Assembly: GCF_900109515.1 (NCBI RefSeq)
Contig: NZ_FOBD01000008.1
Coordinates: forward strand, 1-64,000
DNA: 64,000 nucleotides
Source of the DNA: Paenibacillus sp. OK003
GTDB lineage: Bacteria; Bacillota; Bacilli; Paenibacillales; Paenibacillaceae
Reading direction: 5' to 3'
Numbering within the stretch: position 1 is the stretch's first letter; every line of letters begins with the position of its first letter. This document shows, piece after piece, positions 45,627 to 55,893 of the stretch. A program made the translations under genes and the position numbers. Under the pieces are notes generated by a model. That model was not told the origin of the DNA and searched no databases. It saw nothing but the letters and a program-made list of their open reading frames with translations.

Positions 45627-45767
45627 TCTTAGAACACTCCTTTTTCCCGTATCTATAAAATAAAAAAATAATTACATATTACACTGTTCACTCCGATGAC
45701 AGAAGTTCGTGTAACTCTATTCTAACATGATTAAAGGGGCGCTGTCGTCTGCACTCCATATCCGCAC

Positions 45768-45809
45768 TAAAAACAGACTCCCCTAATTAGGGAAGTCTGT
45801 TTTTAGTTA
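45768..45809. terminator. bidirectional terminator
   Basis: ACTAAAAACAGAC at 45768-45779/80 pairs with GTCTGTTTTTAGT ending near 45808, enclosing CCCCTAATTAGGG. A- and T-runs are built into the stem, so it can work on either strand. Confidence 0.8.
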
Positions 45810-45832
45810 AGCATAGGCAAGATGTTCACTCG

Positions 45833-46123
45833 TTAAGACCCTGATTTGTCCGAATCTCCGGAATGTGAATCATGAGCATCAGCCGCGGGTTTATTTCCGA
45901 CAGACCGATCTAGATATCGATCGTAGCGATCGTCCACCTCACGTGCCATGTCGCGGTACTTCAACGTTTCTTCAACAATCGGGTCACGTTCTGTCTGAAT
46001 GCGCACCTCGTACTTGGGAGGAATCAGCTGACGTTCACGTTTGTCAGCATCGCCGGACTCCTCCATCTCCCCTTCAGTCAGCATATCACTCAAACGTCGT
46101 TCCAGTTCTTTGGATTCATCCAT
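45833..46123 (-). CDS. small hydrophilic protein of unknown function
   Basis: A 96-residue highly charged protein (MDESKELERRLSDMLTEG ...) rich in Glu, Asp, Arg and Lys, with a Ser/Asp/His tail (HDSHSGDSDKSGS). No signal peptide or membrane segment; the middle (residues 30-75) could form helix. I recognise no family. The ATG follows AAGGAG by about 9 nt. Copy B of the structured repeat ends 65 nt upstream on the same strand. Confidence 0.65.
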   Translation of the reverse strand: MDESKELERRLSDMLTEGEMEESGDADKRERQLIPPKYEVRIQTERDPIVEETLKYRDMAREVDDRYDRYLDRSVGNKPAADAHDSHSGDSDKSGS

Positions 46124-46188
46124 TGTTGTTCGCTCCTTAAATTAAACTCACATATGCGCTTACCTTGTTATTGCACTTTCACTTCGTT

Positions 46189-46299
46189 GACAGAACAATC
46201 TTTCGATCGCTGTTATCCCCAGATTTCTATGATTTCCTTGTCCAAGGGAGAAATCCGGTGATAAAGGCGAGCGCTACGCTTCTTCAGATTTGTTCAGTC
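46189..46299 (-). repeat. dispersed structured repeat, copy B
   Basis: Read on the minus strand, the unit starts GACTGAACAAATC and ends GATTGTTCTGTC, an imperfect terminal inverted repeat. It contains the 22-nt block CTGAAGAAGCGTAGCGCT..., a hairpin TTATCACCGGATTTCT / AGAAATCTGGGGATAA, and the block CAGCGATCGAAAGATTG shared with copy A at 29192-29341. It is 111 bp, shorter than copy A because the central small hairpin is missing. Like copy A it lies upstream of, and in the same orientation as, a gene. Confidence 0.8.
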
Positions 46300-46358
46300 C
46301 CCTCCGTTTAATGAGCAATTTCAATTTTTTCAAGCAATGATGAGTTGAATAAACTCAC

Positions 46359-47231
46359 TCACTCTAGACCTGTTGCGTTTGCTTCCTTCAGCACACCCGT
46401 CAGTGCATCATGAATTTTGCCATTGCTGGCAACCACATGGCTCACGGACAGTTGGTAAGGCGTCCCTACCGTATCGGTAACCTTGCCGCCGGATTCCTCA
46501 ACCATCAGTGCACCTGCGGCGATATCCCAAGGCTTCAGACCAACTTCGGTATAAGCGCTAAGGCGCCCCGCTGCAACATATGCCAAATGCAGGGCGGCAG
46601 AACCACCCGCACGCAGATTGCGTACTTGCGGTGCAAGCGCCTGAACAGCGGCCATATTGATCGGCAGCGCGTAGGTTGTATCCGCTGGGAAACCAACCGC
46701 GATCAGGCTCTGTGCCAGTTCCTGTTCACCCGATACAAGCATCCGGTTTCCGTGCACGTAAGCGCCTTTTCCTTTTTCTGCAACAAACATCTCGTCACGG
46801 GAAGGATCGTAGATTACCCCTACAATCACCTCACCGTTATGAGCCAAAGCGATGGATACCGAATAGAACGGAAAACCGTGTACAAAGTTCGTCGTTCCGT
46901 CCACCGGGTCCACAATCCAGAGAAACTCTTCTTCCTCAGCTTCTTTCAGTGCCTTCGCTGATGCTTCCGGTCCCGGTTCCACGCCTTCTTCACCCAGAAT
47001 GGCATGATGGGGAAAATGCGTCAGAATCAGGCGGCGGATCATCTGCTCCGCACCTTTATCGACTTCAGTAACGAGATCCTGCGGCGAATACTTGGTTCCG
47101 GGCTCCCCCACAGTACCGAGACGGCTCTTGATCCACTCTCCAGCTTTGGAAGCTGCATTAATGGCGACGGCAGTATAGCTTTTGCTTGTCACGACATAAG
47201 GTGTTTTTTCCTTCTCATTCAAAGCGTTCAC
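46359..47231 (-). CDS. inositol monophosphatase family protein
   Basis: A 290-residue Mg-dependent, Li-sensitive-type phosphatase that should dephosphorylate inositol phosphate or a related small molecule. Metal site motifs are ILGEEGVEPG (about residue 80), WIVDPVDGTTNFVHGFPF (about 105) and KPWDIAAGALMVEESGG (about 230). Length is slightly above typical because of a 25-residue N-terminal extension. Start is GTG at 47231 with a weak ribosome binding site (GAAAGTAGA); a start a few codons later is possible. Confidence 0.9.
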   Translation of the reverse strand: MNALNEKEKTPYVVTSKSYTAVAINAASKAGEWIKSRLGTVGEPGTKYSPQDLVTEVDKGAEQMIRRLILTHFPHHAILGEEGVEPGPEASAKALKEAEEEEFLWIVDPVDGTTNFVHGFPFYSVSIALAHNGEVIVGVIYDPSRDEMFVAEKGKGAYVHGNRMLVSGEQELAQSLIAVGFPADTTYALPINMAAVQALAPQVRNLRAGGSAALHLAYVAAGRLSAYTEVGLKPWDIAAGALMVEESGGKVTDTVGTPYQLSVSHVVASNGKIHDALTGVLKEANATGLE

Positions 47232-47329
47232 TCTACTTTCTATATCAATCTACGAAAAATTAAAATACTTGTTAAAAGTATACGCCCCAAGGGTCGTAAA
47301 GTTTCTCGTTGCCCAGGCCCCTTTTGGCG

Positions 47330-48331
47330 CTAAGGATGAATGATAACCGTCGACTCGTCCACCCATTCCACACCCTCTTCGTGATAGAATGCTAGTTTCT
47401 GCATCAACTGCACCAGAGCTTCATCCTTGCGCTTGGCCTCAATCATCACATCAAGGGCGGGTGTATCGGCTGCAATATGACGTAAAAAAGTGAGCAGCGG
47501 CTCCACCTCAACACCGTCAGCATGACCACGCAGGTCCTTCTCACTCTTTGGACTGGAGACGTGAATTTTGGGCGGTAACGGCTTGTCTGCTGGTGAATCC
47601 GCTTGAGCAAGCGGGGACTCCCATGTCTTCAATATATCCGGCCAAAGATCCCACGGCTGTTCGCCTTCATTGTTCACCCATTGATGGTGGATATCCAGCA
47701 CCATGGGCAGCCCCACACGTTGACATACTGCAAGTGTCTCGGGAGCATTGAACGTTTTGTCATCATTTTCGAGCGTCATCCGTTCCTGAATATCCCGATC
47801 CAGCTTCAGAAAATTTTCTTCAAAACGCAGCGCTGCACTAGGCTTGTCACCGTATGCACCACCAATATGTATATTGTTCTTGGCAGTAGCATTCAGCCCC
47901 ATAGCATCCAGCATGCGTACATGATGACGAAGGTCGCGCATGGAGTTGCGCAGCACTTCCTCACGAGGCGTACTAAGTACCGTAAAATGGTCCGGGTGGA
48001 AAGACACACGCATCTCGTTCTCCTTCACAAAATCGCCAATCACGGCAAAGTCCTGCTTGAGCGCAGGAAACGGGTCCCAATCGCTCAGATCCTCATGCGT
48101 TGCCAGCGGAATTAATTTGGAAGAGAAACGATATACATGAATATGGCTTCCTTTGTTGTGTCTGAGCAAACGTAATGTATTATGCAAATTCTCGGCTGCT
48201 ATCCGTTCCAGCTTGCGAATTGCCGCTTCCCTATCATCAATTTTCTTAAAGCTGGACATGGTCATCGTCCGGGAAGGAGAAGCATTCTCCACAAGCACGG
48301 ACATCGCCACATAGCCAAAACGTACAAGCAT
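47330..48331 (-). CDS. uvsE: UV damage endonuclease
   Basis: A 333-residue TIM-barrel endonuclease that nicks DNA 5' to UV photoproducts, starting alternative excision repair. Family landmarks are MLVRFGYVAMSV at the start, RVSFHPDHFTVLSTPREEV (about residue 100), NNIHIGGAYGDK, LENDD, MVLDIHHQWVN and VMIEAKRKDEA, which supply the metal ligands (His, Glu, Asp). The ATG at 48331 follows GAGAGGAAG; the longer frame adds non-homologous residues. Confidence 0.92.
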   Translation of the reverse strand: MLVRFGYVAMSVLVENASPSRTMTMSSFKKIDDREAAIRKLERIAAENLHNTLRLLRHNKGSHIHVYRFSSKLIPLATHEDLSDWDPFPALKQDFAVIGDFVKENEMRVSFHPDHFTVLSTPREEVLRNSMRDLRHHVRMLDAMGLNATAKNNIHIGGAYGDKPSAALRFEENFLKLDRDIQERMTLENDDKTFNAPETLAVCQRVGLPMVLDIHHQWVNNEGEQPWDLWPDILKTWESPLAQADSPADKPLPPKIHVSSPKSEKDLRGHADGVEVEPLLTFLRHIAADTPALDVMIEAKRKDEALVQLMQKLAFYHEEGVEWVDESTVIIHP

Positions 48332-48485
48332 GAATTTCTTCCTCTCTATTAGGGCGGGATTGCTTCCCGGATATGAAGCCGGCAGCCTTCCCTTCACTTT
48401 ATATAACCAAGTTTTACCCTAAAAGAGTGAGCATAATCGTGATTGGGACAAATCTGTCCATTCGTTCAGGTCCACGTGCAACAAA

Positions 48486-48809
48486 CTATCCCTGTGCCTG
48501 TTCACCAAAGAACATCTCATCCGCGAGAGCCGTCTGAATGCGTGATTCTTCCTCATTCAGTTTACGGATCAATTGCATCTCCACTTCGGTCACTTCCTGA
48601 CCCTGGAAGTTAATCTCCGCAATGGAGACGACGATTTTTACGATGGCTACGGCCACGTTATCCGGTGTGTAAGCTATGACTTTCTGTCCGGTAGGAAATA
48701 CACGAAAGCCTTGTTTGACCATTTTGCCACGGCCGTATTCAAGCAATTCGAACAGCTCTTGTTCATTCTTAAATTTGCACACGGAATTGAATTCGGTCTG
48801 AAATCCCAT
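48486..48809 (-). CDS. conserved hypothetical protein
   Basis: A 107-residue soluble protein (MGFQTEFNSVCKFKNEQELF ...) with mixed alpha/beta pattern, including FRVFPTGQKVIAYTPDNVAV and VSIAEINFQGQEVTEVEMQL. I recall similar proteins in Paenibacillus but no function. The ATG follows AAGGAGGGG. It lies 31 nt downstream of the ddl stop codon on the same strand, so co-transcription is likely. Confidence 0.7.
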   Translation of the reverse strand: MGFQTEFNSVCKFKNEQELFELLEYGRGKMVKQGFRVFPTGQKVIAYTPDNVAVAIVKIVVSIAEINFQGQEVTEVEMQLIRKLNEEESRIQTALADEMFFGEQAQG

Positions 48810-48840
48810 TCATACCCCTCCTTATAATGTCGTCCTCAGG

Positions 48841-49941
48841 CTACGCCTGTACGCCGTTCTCGTAGTTCAGCGCCTGCTTGCGGTTGTAGCGCTCCAAAGC
48901 CAGCTCAATCATGCGATCCAGCAGTTCGGCATACGATACGCCCGTCTCACGCCACAAGAGCGGGTACATGCTGTATGGTGTGAAACCAGGCATGGTGTTC
49001 ACTTCATTAATAAGCAATGCCCCATCCGATTTGCGAATGAAGAAGTCAGCACGGGAAATGCCATTGCCTTCAATTGCACGGAATGCCTGCAAGGCGGCCT
49101 CACGGATGCGATCTGCGGCTTCCGGGTCGAGCGGAGCAGGGATCAGCATCTGAGACTGTCCATCGATGTATTTGGCTGCATAGTCATAATATTCACCGGA
49201 AGATACGATTTCTCCTGGTACGGAAGCCATCGGTTCGTCATTTCCAAGCACACTGACTTCAACTTCTCGCGCCTCTACAAACTCCTCTATGACAACTTTC
49301 GTATCGTAACGGAGAGCGAACTCCACGGCTTTCTTCAGTTCATCCCGGTTACGCGCCTTCGAGATGCCTACACTGGAACCGAGATTGGCTGGTTTAATGA
49401 AACACGGATATCCCAGCTGATCCTCCACCTGCAAGATCATTTCATATTCAGTCTGCTTCCATTGAGTAGCGTTAAAATACGTAAAGGCACATTGATCAAT
49501 TCCGGCCTGCGCGAACAGCTTCTTCATGACCACTTTGTCCATGCCGCCTGCCGAAGCGAGTACACCTGCGCCAACATAAGGCATATCCGCCATCTCGAAC
49601 ATTCCTTGAATCGTGCCATCCTCACCGAACGTACCGTGCAGCAGCGGGAACATGACGTCCAGCGCCTCTTCTCCGCCATATAAACGGCCGAACAGCGCGT
49701 TCAGCGCTTCCTGGGTTCCGCCCGCCGCCTGCTCCAGCTTCAAATCTTCAATCTGCGCGAATGGCGCGTGCATGACAGATCCTTTTTTCCACGTACCCTG
49801 CTTGGAGATATAAAAAGGAACCAGTTCATACTTCTCATAATCAAATGCGTTCGTTACAGCAAACGCCGTTTGCAGCGACACCTCATGCTCGCCTGACTTT
49901 CCGCCGTAAACGACGCCTACTGTTAATTTATCCATACTCAT
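48841..49941 (-). CDS. ddl: D-alanine-D-alanine ligase
   Basis: A 366-residue ATP-grasp ligase making the D-Ala-D-Ala end of peptidoglycan precursors. Motifs: GGKSGEHEVSL at the N-terminus, PLLHGTFGEDGTIQGMFE (about residue 100), KPANLGSSVGI, the omega-loop YYDYAAKYIDG with the Tyr that marks D-Ala (not D-lactate) specificity, SRADFFI and LINEVNTMPGFTPYSMYP (Mg ligands). The ATG at 49941 follows GGAGG by 6 nt. This is a normal Ddl and not a VanA-type ligase, relevant because VanRSYZ-like genes lie 5 kb away. Confidence 0.95.
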   Translation of the reverse strand: MSMDKLTVGVVYGGKSGEHEVSLQTAFAVTNAFDYEKYELVPFYISKQGTWKKGSVMHAPFAQIEDLKLEQAAGGTQEALNALFGRLYGGEEALDVMFPLLHGTFGEDGTIQGMFEMADMPYVGAGVLASAGGMDKVVMKKLFAQAGIDQCAFTYFNATQWKQTEYEMILQVEDQLGYPCFIKPANLGSSVGISKARNRDELKKAVEFALRYDTKVVIEEFVEAREVEVSVLGNDEPMASVPGEIVSSGEYYDYAAKYIDGQSQMLIPAPLDPEAADRIREAALQAFRAIEGNGISRADFFIRKSDGALLINEVNTMPGFTPYSMYPLLWRETGVSYAELLDRMIELALERYNRKQALNYENGVQA

Positions 49942-50074
49942 GCGTAACCTCCGATTATCTGTGCAATGATGCTGCCATGTCTGCATGTTCAGCACCACTT
50001 TTATTCTGTTATCTGGACTTATTTTACACGGAACCGGATGTCCACGTCACCGAATCCCGTAAAATCTTTGACCA

Positions 50075-51121
50075 TCAAAACTCATCTGCAATGTGAAAAA
50101 GCCGGTACACCGTCCGCTCGTTCCAAGCGTAAGAATTCCGGTAATCCCAAAAACGGTGACGGCTGCTGACCGTATGTGCGTTCACAAGCGGCATGCCTCC
50201 CGCATCAAAAGCGGTCACAACCGTACTGTGCTGAAACCTGCCATCCCCATCCCAGTCGTAGAGAATAACATCTCCAAGCATCAACTGCTCGGGACGCTCC
50301 ACTTCTGTGGCGGATAGCCCCCAACTGCTGCCGGATAAATAACGCTCCAGGCTATTGGAAACCGCCCAGCTGTAACTCCACATTTCAGAGCCATTGACAT
50401 AGCCTTTGTACCACCATCCTGCTTCTCTTTTACCAGTATAGTGGATGGGTGCTCCCCCTGCAAAGAGACATTGGGACACATAATTGGTGCAGTCCACTTC
50501 GAATTCCTCAAATGCCGGGTTTCCCGCATTCCACCACCGGTCCGCATAGGCGACAGCCAGATCCCTGCGATACAGCTGCTGCTTCGATCTCCTACCCTGT
50601 CCCAGTACTTCTCGGTTAAGCAGCGGCCGATTCATCGCCTGTACAAAATCAGCTTGTTGAAAAGGACGGCCCTCTCCTACCGGGCGACGCTCCGGCACTT
50701 CACGTTCTACACGTGCAATGGTCCAAGCTCCACCTTGCCTAAGAAAGGTCAGGCGTTCCCGCTCAATCCGGTCTTCCCGATGGGTCAAACCATTCTTCTC
50801 ATAGAACAGCCTGTTGTACAATTGCACATCCACCACCGATTCATCTGCCCCATCCATAAGTGTCCGCACAAGCTTGGCGCTGGTCTCACTGCGAAGAGGC
50901 ACGGCCCGCCGCTTGCGGTACCATTGGTCCAGTCTGGCCATCCGCTCCCCCCGTTCCAGCACAAATTCCGGATCGGTGACAATCCGTTCGCTTGTCTGTG
51001 GACGGTAATCGATCTCACAGCGATTATACTGGTTCACGTAGGTATATAAGGCACTCTTCCATTCGCGTTCCAAGCCTGTGTCCCCCTTTGCATGAGTTCT
51101 GTCCGGAATGATCCATTGCAT
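50075..51121 (-). CDS. amidase-domain protein (putative cysteine amidase, PF12671-like)
   Basis: A 348-residue protein. The C-terminal domain (about residues 185-345) has YRRDLAVAYADRWWNAGNPAFEEFE, then the cysteine motif DCTNYVSQCL and the histidine motif GDGRFQHSTVVTAF, as in the Amidase_6 family widespread in Bacillales. The N-terminal half is charged, without a signal peptide, and contains RERLTFLRQGGAWTIARVER. Enzymatic activity of the family is not established. The ATG at 51121 follows AAAAGGAGA. Confidence 0.82.
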   Translation of the reverse strand: MQWIIPDRTHAKGDTGLEREWKSALYTYVNQYNRCEIDYRPQTSERIVTDPEFVLERGERMARLDQWYRKRRAVPLRSETSAKLVRTLMDGADESVVDVQLYNRLFYEKNGLTHREDRIERERLTFLRQGGAWTIARVEREVPERRPVGEGRPFQQADFVQAMNRPLLNREVLGQGRRSKQQLYRRDLAVAYADRWWNAGNPAFEEFEVDCTNYVSQCLFAGGAPIHYTGKREAGWWYKGYVNGSEMWSYSWAVSNSLERYLSGSSWGLSATEVERPEQLMLGDVILYDWDGDGRFQHSTVVTAFDAGGMPLVNAHTVSSRHRFWDYRNSYAWNERTVYRLFHIADEF

Positions 51122-51285
51122 GAAAATCTCCTTTTATTTATATGAGAGAATTTCATTTGTATGTGTCTGGTTCTGTTTTGAAGCCTTTTACCAGGGATAA
51201 TGCGTATGGAAGAGACCGCATCCATTCCCTTTACGTGAGAACGCATTCAATCTCTTAATGGCTTGGCTGGACGGGCAAAAAGCCC

Positions 51286-51314
51286 TTTACGTACGGAGCT
51301 GAAAACGGTATACT
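51286..51314 (+). promoter_or_regulatory. candidate aconitase promoter
   Basis: TTTACG (51286-51291), 17-nt spacer, TATACT (51309-51314), giving a leader of about 130 nt before acnA. The leader contains the small inverted repeat GTTTCA-CCTAA-TGAAAC (51344-51360). The rest of 51122-51285 shows no gene. No CcpC-type or CodY-type site was identified with confidence. Confidence 0.5.
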
Positions 51315-51452
51315 TAAAACTAAAGTTACGATTATGAAATTACGTTTCACCTAATGAAACTAACGAACAAGGACACGGAACGATGAAGGCCTGTTCTTCA
51401 CCTAAATGGACGTTTTCTTCATCTCACCGACACATTTTAAGGAGGTACATGT

Positions 51453-54164
51453 ATGTCAACCAAGAATCATTTCTCCGCGGCCCGCAGTCTTGAGGTCGGA
51501 GGCAAGTCTTATCGCTACTACAGTCTAGATGCTCTTCAGGAAGGCGGCTACGGCGACCTTTCCAAGCTTCCTTTCTCCATTAAAGTGCTGCTGGAAGCAG
51601 CTATTCGTCAATTCGACGGACGTGCTATTACCGAAGAACATGTAAAACAACTGACCGGCTGGGCAGAAGGCCGTGACAATAACAAAGAAATCCCATTTAT
51701 CCCTGCACGTATCGTTCTGCAGGATTTCACTGGTGTACCCGTGGTCGTTGACCTTGCAGCAATGCGCGATACCGTGAAAAAAGCAGGCGGCGATCCAAAA
51801 CAGATCAACCCACTCGTACCCGTCGATCTCGTTATCGACCACTCCGTTATGGTTGATGCGTTCGGAACGAACGATGCACTCGACTACAACATCAAGGTTG
51901 AGTTCGAGCGTAACGAAGAGCGTTACCGCTTCTTGCGCTGGGCGCAAACGGCATTCAACAACTTCCGTGCAGTTCCACCATCCACAGGGATTGTTCACCA
52001 AGTTAACTTGGAGTACCTGGCTTCCGTGGCTGCAACCAAAACCATTGACGGCGAAACCGTTGTATTCCCGGATTCCCTCGTAGGAACGGACTCCCACACC
52101 ACCATGATCAACGGACTCGGCGTTGTTGGTTGGGGTGTTGGCGGGATCGAGGCTGAAGCAGGCATGCTGGGCCAACCGCTTTATTTTGTTACACCGGACG
52201 TTATCGGTTTCAAATTGACAGGCAGCCTGAGCGAAGGCGCAACGGCAACGGATCTGGCACTCACAGTGACCCAAATGCTGCGTAAAAAAGGCGTAGTCGG
52301 TAAATTTGTTGAGTTCTACGGACCGGGCCTTGCCAACATCAGTCTGGCTGACCGTGCAACAGTAGCCAACATGGCACCAGAGTACGGCGCAACGATCGGT
52401 TTCTTCCCTGTAGATAGTGAAACACTGAACTACATGCGTAATACTGGCCGTACAGACGAACAGGTGGATCTGGTTGAAGCTTATTACAAAGCTCAGAACA
52501 TGTTCCGTACCGCTGATACGGTTGACCCTGAGTTTACAGATGTGATCGAGCTTGACCTGGCATCCGTTGTACCAAGTCTAGCGGGACCTAAGCGTCCACA
52601 GGATCGCATCGAGTTGACTCAAATGAAGGATAGCTTCAACAGCATTATCCGCACGCCGATCGACAAAGGCGGTTATGGTCTGAGCGACGAGAAAATCGCT
52701 GAGAAAGTGCCCGTGAAACACTCTGACGGTTCCTCTAGTGAACTGACTGCTGGTGCTGTCGTTATCGCGGCAATCACAAGCTGCACCAACACATCCAACC
52801 CTAGCGTTATGGTCGGAGCGGGTCTGCTTGCGAAAAAAGCTGTTGAACGCGGTCTGACTAAACCTGGCTACGTGAAAAGCAGCTTGACTCCTGGTTCCCT
52901 CGTTGTTACCGAGTATCTGGAAAAAGCAGGTCTGATCGAATATCTCGACAAACTCGGATTCAACGTTGCCGGCTATGGTTGCGCAACTTGCATCGGTAAC
53001 TCTGGCCCACTGCCAGACGAAGTAAGCGAAGCAATTGCCGAGAACGATTTGACGGTTGCGGCTGTATTGTCCGGTAACCGTAACTTTGAAGGTCGTGTGC
53101 ATGCGCAGGTCAAAGCCAACTATCTGGCTTCTCCGCCACTCGTTGTGGCGTACGCTCTCGCGGGTACCGTTAATATTGATTTTGCAACCGATCCAATCGG
53201 TTATGATACCAACAACGAACCTGTATTCCTGAAAGACCTCTGGCCTAGCTCCGAGGAAATCAAGGATACCATCGCTAGCTCGCTGAACGCACAAATGTTC
53301 CGCAACAAATACGAGAACGTATTTACAGCTAACGAACGTTGGAATACGATCCCTGTACCGGAAGGCGAATTGTATGAGTGGGATCCAAACTCCACATACA
53401 TTCAGAATCCACCATTCTTCCAGGAGCTTGGCGACAAGTTGACGGATATCAAAGACATTCGTTCCGCACGTGTTATGGCATTGCTTGCTGACTCCGTAAC
53501 AACGGATCACATCTCGCCAGCGGGTAATATCGCACCATCCAGTCCGGCTGGACTGTACCTGAAAGAACATGGCGTAGAACGCAAAGACTTTAACTCTTAC
53601 GGCTCCCGTCGTGGTAACCATGAAGTTATGATGCGTGGTACGTTTGCCAACATTCGTATCCGTAACCAAGTGGCTCCAGGTACTGAGGGTGGTATTACGA
53701 AATACCTGCCAACGGACGAAGAGATGTCCATCTACGATGCTTCCATGAAGTATCAGGATGAAGGACAGAACCTGATCGTTATCGCAGGTAAAGAGTATGG
53801 TACAGGAAGCTCGCGTGACTGGGCGGCAAAAGGAACATTCCTGCTTGGCGTCAAAGCCGTTATCGCAGAAAGCTTCGAGCGTATTCACCGCAGTAACCTG
53901 GTAGGCATGGGCGTAATGCCATTGCAATTCCAGGAAGGTCATGGCTGGTCCAGCCTCGGTCTGAACGGTCGTGAAACGTATGACATCACAGGTCTGAGCA
54001 ATGATGTGAAACCAGGACAAGAACTGACGGTTACCGTAACGCGTGAGGACGGCACCAAGTTCGACTTCCCTGTAATCGCTCGTCTGGACAGCATGGTTGA
54101 TGTGGACTACTATCATAACGGTGGTATCCTGCAAACCGTATTGCGTCAAATGATGAAAAAATAA
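51453..54164 (+). CDS. acnA: aconitate hydratase (AcnA/CitB type)
   Basis: A 903-residue TCA-cycle enzyme isomerising citrate to isocitrate; the apo-form of this class can bind RNA. The [4Fe-4S] cysteines are C444 ([15 protein letters not shown]) and C510/C513 ([13 protein letters not shown]). Substrate-binding motifs [20 protein letters not shown] and [13 protein letters not shown] are intact, as is the swivelling C-terminal domain. Normal length for the bacterial AcnA/IRP1 type. The ATG at 51453 follows TAAGGAGG by about 7 nt. Monogenic, with its own terminator. Confidence 0.97.
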   Translation: MSTKNHFSAARSLEVGGKSYRYYSLDALQEGGYGDLSKLPFSIKVLLEAAIRQFDGRAITEEHVKQLTGWAEGRDNNKEIPFIPARIVLQDFTGVPVVVDLAAMRDTVKKAGGDPKQINPLVPVDLVIDHSVMVDAFGTNDALDYNIKVEFERNEERYRFLRWAQTAFNNFRAVPPSTGIVHQVNLEYLASVAATKTIDGETVVFPDSLVGTDSHTTMINGLGVVGWGVGGIEAEAGMLGQPLYFVTPDVIGFKLTGSLSEGATATDLALTVTQMLRKKGVVGKFVEFYGPGLANISLADRATVANMAPEYGATIGFFPVDSETLNYMRNTGRTDEQVDLVEAYYKAQNMFRTADTVDPEFTDVIELDLASVVPSLAGPKRPQDRIELTQMKDSFNSIIRTPIDKGGYGLSDEKIAEKVPVKHSDGSSSELTAGAVVIAAITSCTNTSNPSVMVGAGLLAKKAVERGLTKPGYVKSSLTPGSLVVTEYLEKAGLIEYLDKLGFNVAGYGCATCIGNSGPLPDEVSEAIAENDLTVAAVLSGNRNFEGRVHAQVKANYLASPPLVVAYALAGTVNIDFATDPIGYDTNNEPVFLKDLWPSSEEIKDTIASSLNAQMFRNKYENVFTANERWNTIPVPEGELYEWDPNSTYIQNPPFFQELGDKLTDIKDIRSARVMALLADSVTTDHISPAGNIAPSSPAGLYLKEHGVERKDFNSYGSRRGNHEVMMRGTFANIRIRNQVAPGTEGGITKYLPTDEEMSIYDASMKYQDEGQNLIVIAGKEYGTGSSRDWAAKGTFLLGVKAVIAESFERIHRSNLVGMGVMPLQFQEGHGWSSLGLNGRETYDITGLSNDVKPGQELTVTVTREDGTKFDFPVIARLDSMVDVDYYHNGGILQTVLRQMMKK

Positions 54165-54204
54165 TCTTAATCGCATTGATATTTAATGCAATTAAGTTAT
54201 ACAG

Positions 54205-54252
54205 AAAGCTCCCCGCCACGTGCGCTCTGCACGGTGACGGGGAGCTTTTTTT
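54205..54252 (+). terminator. terminator of the aconitase gene
   Basis: Arms AAAGCTCCCCG (54205-54215) and CGGGGAGCTTT (54238-54248) with inner CAC/GTG pairs, followed by seven T's. Confidence 0.9.
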
Positions 54253-54351
54253 GATTAATATGACGAAGGCTGTGTAACGCCTCTACACTTCCTTTTAATG
54301 TCCAATGTAATGAGATGCTTGATCCCAGGGATTGCATGTGCGCTCCCCTCC

Positions 54352-54903
54352 TTACCCCCGACTCTGATTGGAATTATACTCTTTTTTCGCAGTGCGAGCT
54401 GTTCCTCCCGCAATCATTCGTTTTATGCTGATAAGCATGGTATACCAAACATAACCAACCATTCCACCAAAAGTGTTCAACATAAGATCATCCACGTCGA
54501 ATATGCCCATGCCCGTCAATAGCTGTGTCGCTTCAAAAGCAAAACTTAAAAGTAAGGAAAGTACGAATACCTTTGCCCCTGACAACAGCTTATTCCCCAT
54601 CAGCACTGGAATGAAAATCCCCAGTGGGATAAAGGCCATTACATTGCCTAACAGATGAATCGCGGTACCCGGACGATGTAACGAAAGGCTATGCCAATCT
54701 CTTGAGATTTCCTGAAATGGCGTCAGGTTAACGGTTCGCGTATGAATCAGATCCGGCTGTTGCGCGATCGCCATAAGTTGAACTCTCACAAAGTCCCAAT
54801 CCACCGTATGCCCCTTGAATAATATCAGCTTGGTTAGCAGATACAGATAGACGATTAATGCCGCGACCCATATCATCTTCAGGTTGAACTCCTTAGGTTT
54901 CAT
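54352..54903 (-). CDS. VanZ family membrane protein
   Basis: A 183-residue protein with four membrane segments. Family features are NLTPFQEI (about residue 62), HLLGNVMAFIPLGIFIP (about 83), LSFAFEATQLLTGMGIFDVDDLMLNTFGG (split over 120-150). VanZ proteins can raise teicoplanin and other lipoglycopeptide tolerance; the mechanism is not clear. The ATG follows GGAGG. Last gene of a VanR-VanS-VanY-VanZ-like run; 28 nt separate it from the VanY-like gene. Confidence 0.88.
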   Translation of the reverse strand: MKPKEFNLKMIWVAALIVYLYLLTKLILFKGHTVDWDFVRVQLMAIAQQPDLIHTRTVNLTPFQEISRDWHSLSLHRPGTAIHLLGNVMAFIPLGIFIPVLMGNKLLSGAKVFVLSLLLSFAFEATQLLTGMGIFDVDDLMLNTFGGMVGYVWYTMLISIKRMIAGGTARTAKKEYNSNQSRG

Positions 54904-54931
54904 ATATGAACCTCCACGTATTTCTTGTTGT

Positions 54932-55795
54932 TTATTCCTCCACCGTCACGACAACTCCCTTCATGTTGTCTCCCGATATCTCATATTGACCGTGCTCAGG
55001 AATATTAATGGTCTCATCTTTGGATGCATCGTAATAACGTATAAGATAGTGCTCGCCCCCGACTTCAGCGGAAATACTCTTTTTCTGCTGCAGCAGCTCC
55101 AAATATTGCTCCAGCACCAGATGATTATGATACATGATGGCGCTGTGCGGCAATCCCACATACCGGAAATGCCATGGTTCGAATTGGATGCCGGTGATGT
55201 CCACTTTATCCTTCGGATAACGCAAGATGAATCCGAATTTCCAGGCATTCTTTTCAAGCCAGTCTCCTTCTGGCGCTTCACTCATAGCAGCCAGCGTAGA
55301 GCCGATATCCATGGACAAGCCCAGGTTATGTTCACTATGACCGGCGGGAAGCGCATAGTCCGATCCCTTTTCCTCATAAAGCTGCTCCTGTTTCGTAAAG
55401 TCCCGATAACCACTGCTAATGATGAAGTATCGTACGTCATCTTTCCCAGCAGCTTCAACCATCTTCTGGAATGCTTGCGCTACATACTTTGACAACATAA
55501 TGTTATTATCCAGCAATCCGTATCCACGGATCAGTTCTTGTTGTTCAGCCAGATTGATAATATCGGTTCTAATCCCCTCCGCATGAACGGGATACTCCGA
55601 ATTGACGAGCAATAAATTCCCTTTATGTACTTGATTCTGCATATCCACGTTAATTATTTTGGTATATCCTGCACGAACTTCACCCGTATCCTGAACTTCC
55701 AGATTCGCCTCTTCCTTCTGCTCAAACAGGGCGGGTGACTTGGAAAAGATATATCCCAGTACAATGATACATATCAAAAATCCCCACTTTTTCAT
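54932..55795 (-). CDS. VanY-type D-alanyl-D-alanine carboxypeptidase (M15B)
   Basis: A 287-residue membrane-anchored zinc peptidase that trims the last D-Ala from pentapeptide. One N-terminal helix (residues 4-18) acts as anchor. The catalytic domain has SSGYRDFTKQEQLY (about residue 140), the zinc motif GHSEHNLGLSMDIG (His and Asp) and EPWHFRYVG (Glu and His). The C-terminal 50 residues form an extra small domain. The ATG at 55795 follows GGAGG by 8 nt; an upstream TTG is in frame but covers that site. Confidence 0.9.
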   Translation of the reverse strand: MKKWGFLICIIVLGYIFSKSPALFEQKEEANLEVQDTGEVRAGYTKIINVDMQNQVHKGNLLLVNSEYPVHAEGIRTDIINLAEQQELIRGYGLLDNNIMLSKYVAQAFQKMVEAAGKDDVRYFIISSGYRDFTKQEQLYEEKGSDYALPAGHSEHNLGLSMDIGSTLAAMSEAPEGDWLEKNAWKFGFILRYPKDKVDITGIQFEPWHFRYVGLPHSAIMYHNHLVLEQYLELLQQKKSISAEVGGEHYLIRYYDASKDETINIPEHGQYEISGDNMKGVVVTVEE

Positions 55796-55893
55796 TCCAT
55801 GCTCCTCCTTTACCTCGTCATTCAAGGATAGAGAAAACTAGTTAAAAAAAAGCAGGGCAATTCTAAAGTTTTTCTTAAATTCAGCCTGTTACT

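Noticed and set aside
48841..49941. vanA/vanC-type ligase completing a glycopeptide resistance cluster
   Set aside because: The omega loop has YYDYAAKY, the D-Ala-D-Ala signature, and no vanH or vanX is present.
49999..50074. possible gene between ddl and the amidase-like gene
   Set aside because: Only 76 bp, no ribosome binding site with an adequate frame.
52578..54176. 532-residue ORF opposite aconitase
   Set aside because: Antisense shadow of a strongly codon-biased gene; Cys/His/Phe-rich nonsense protein with no ribosome binding site.
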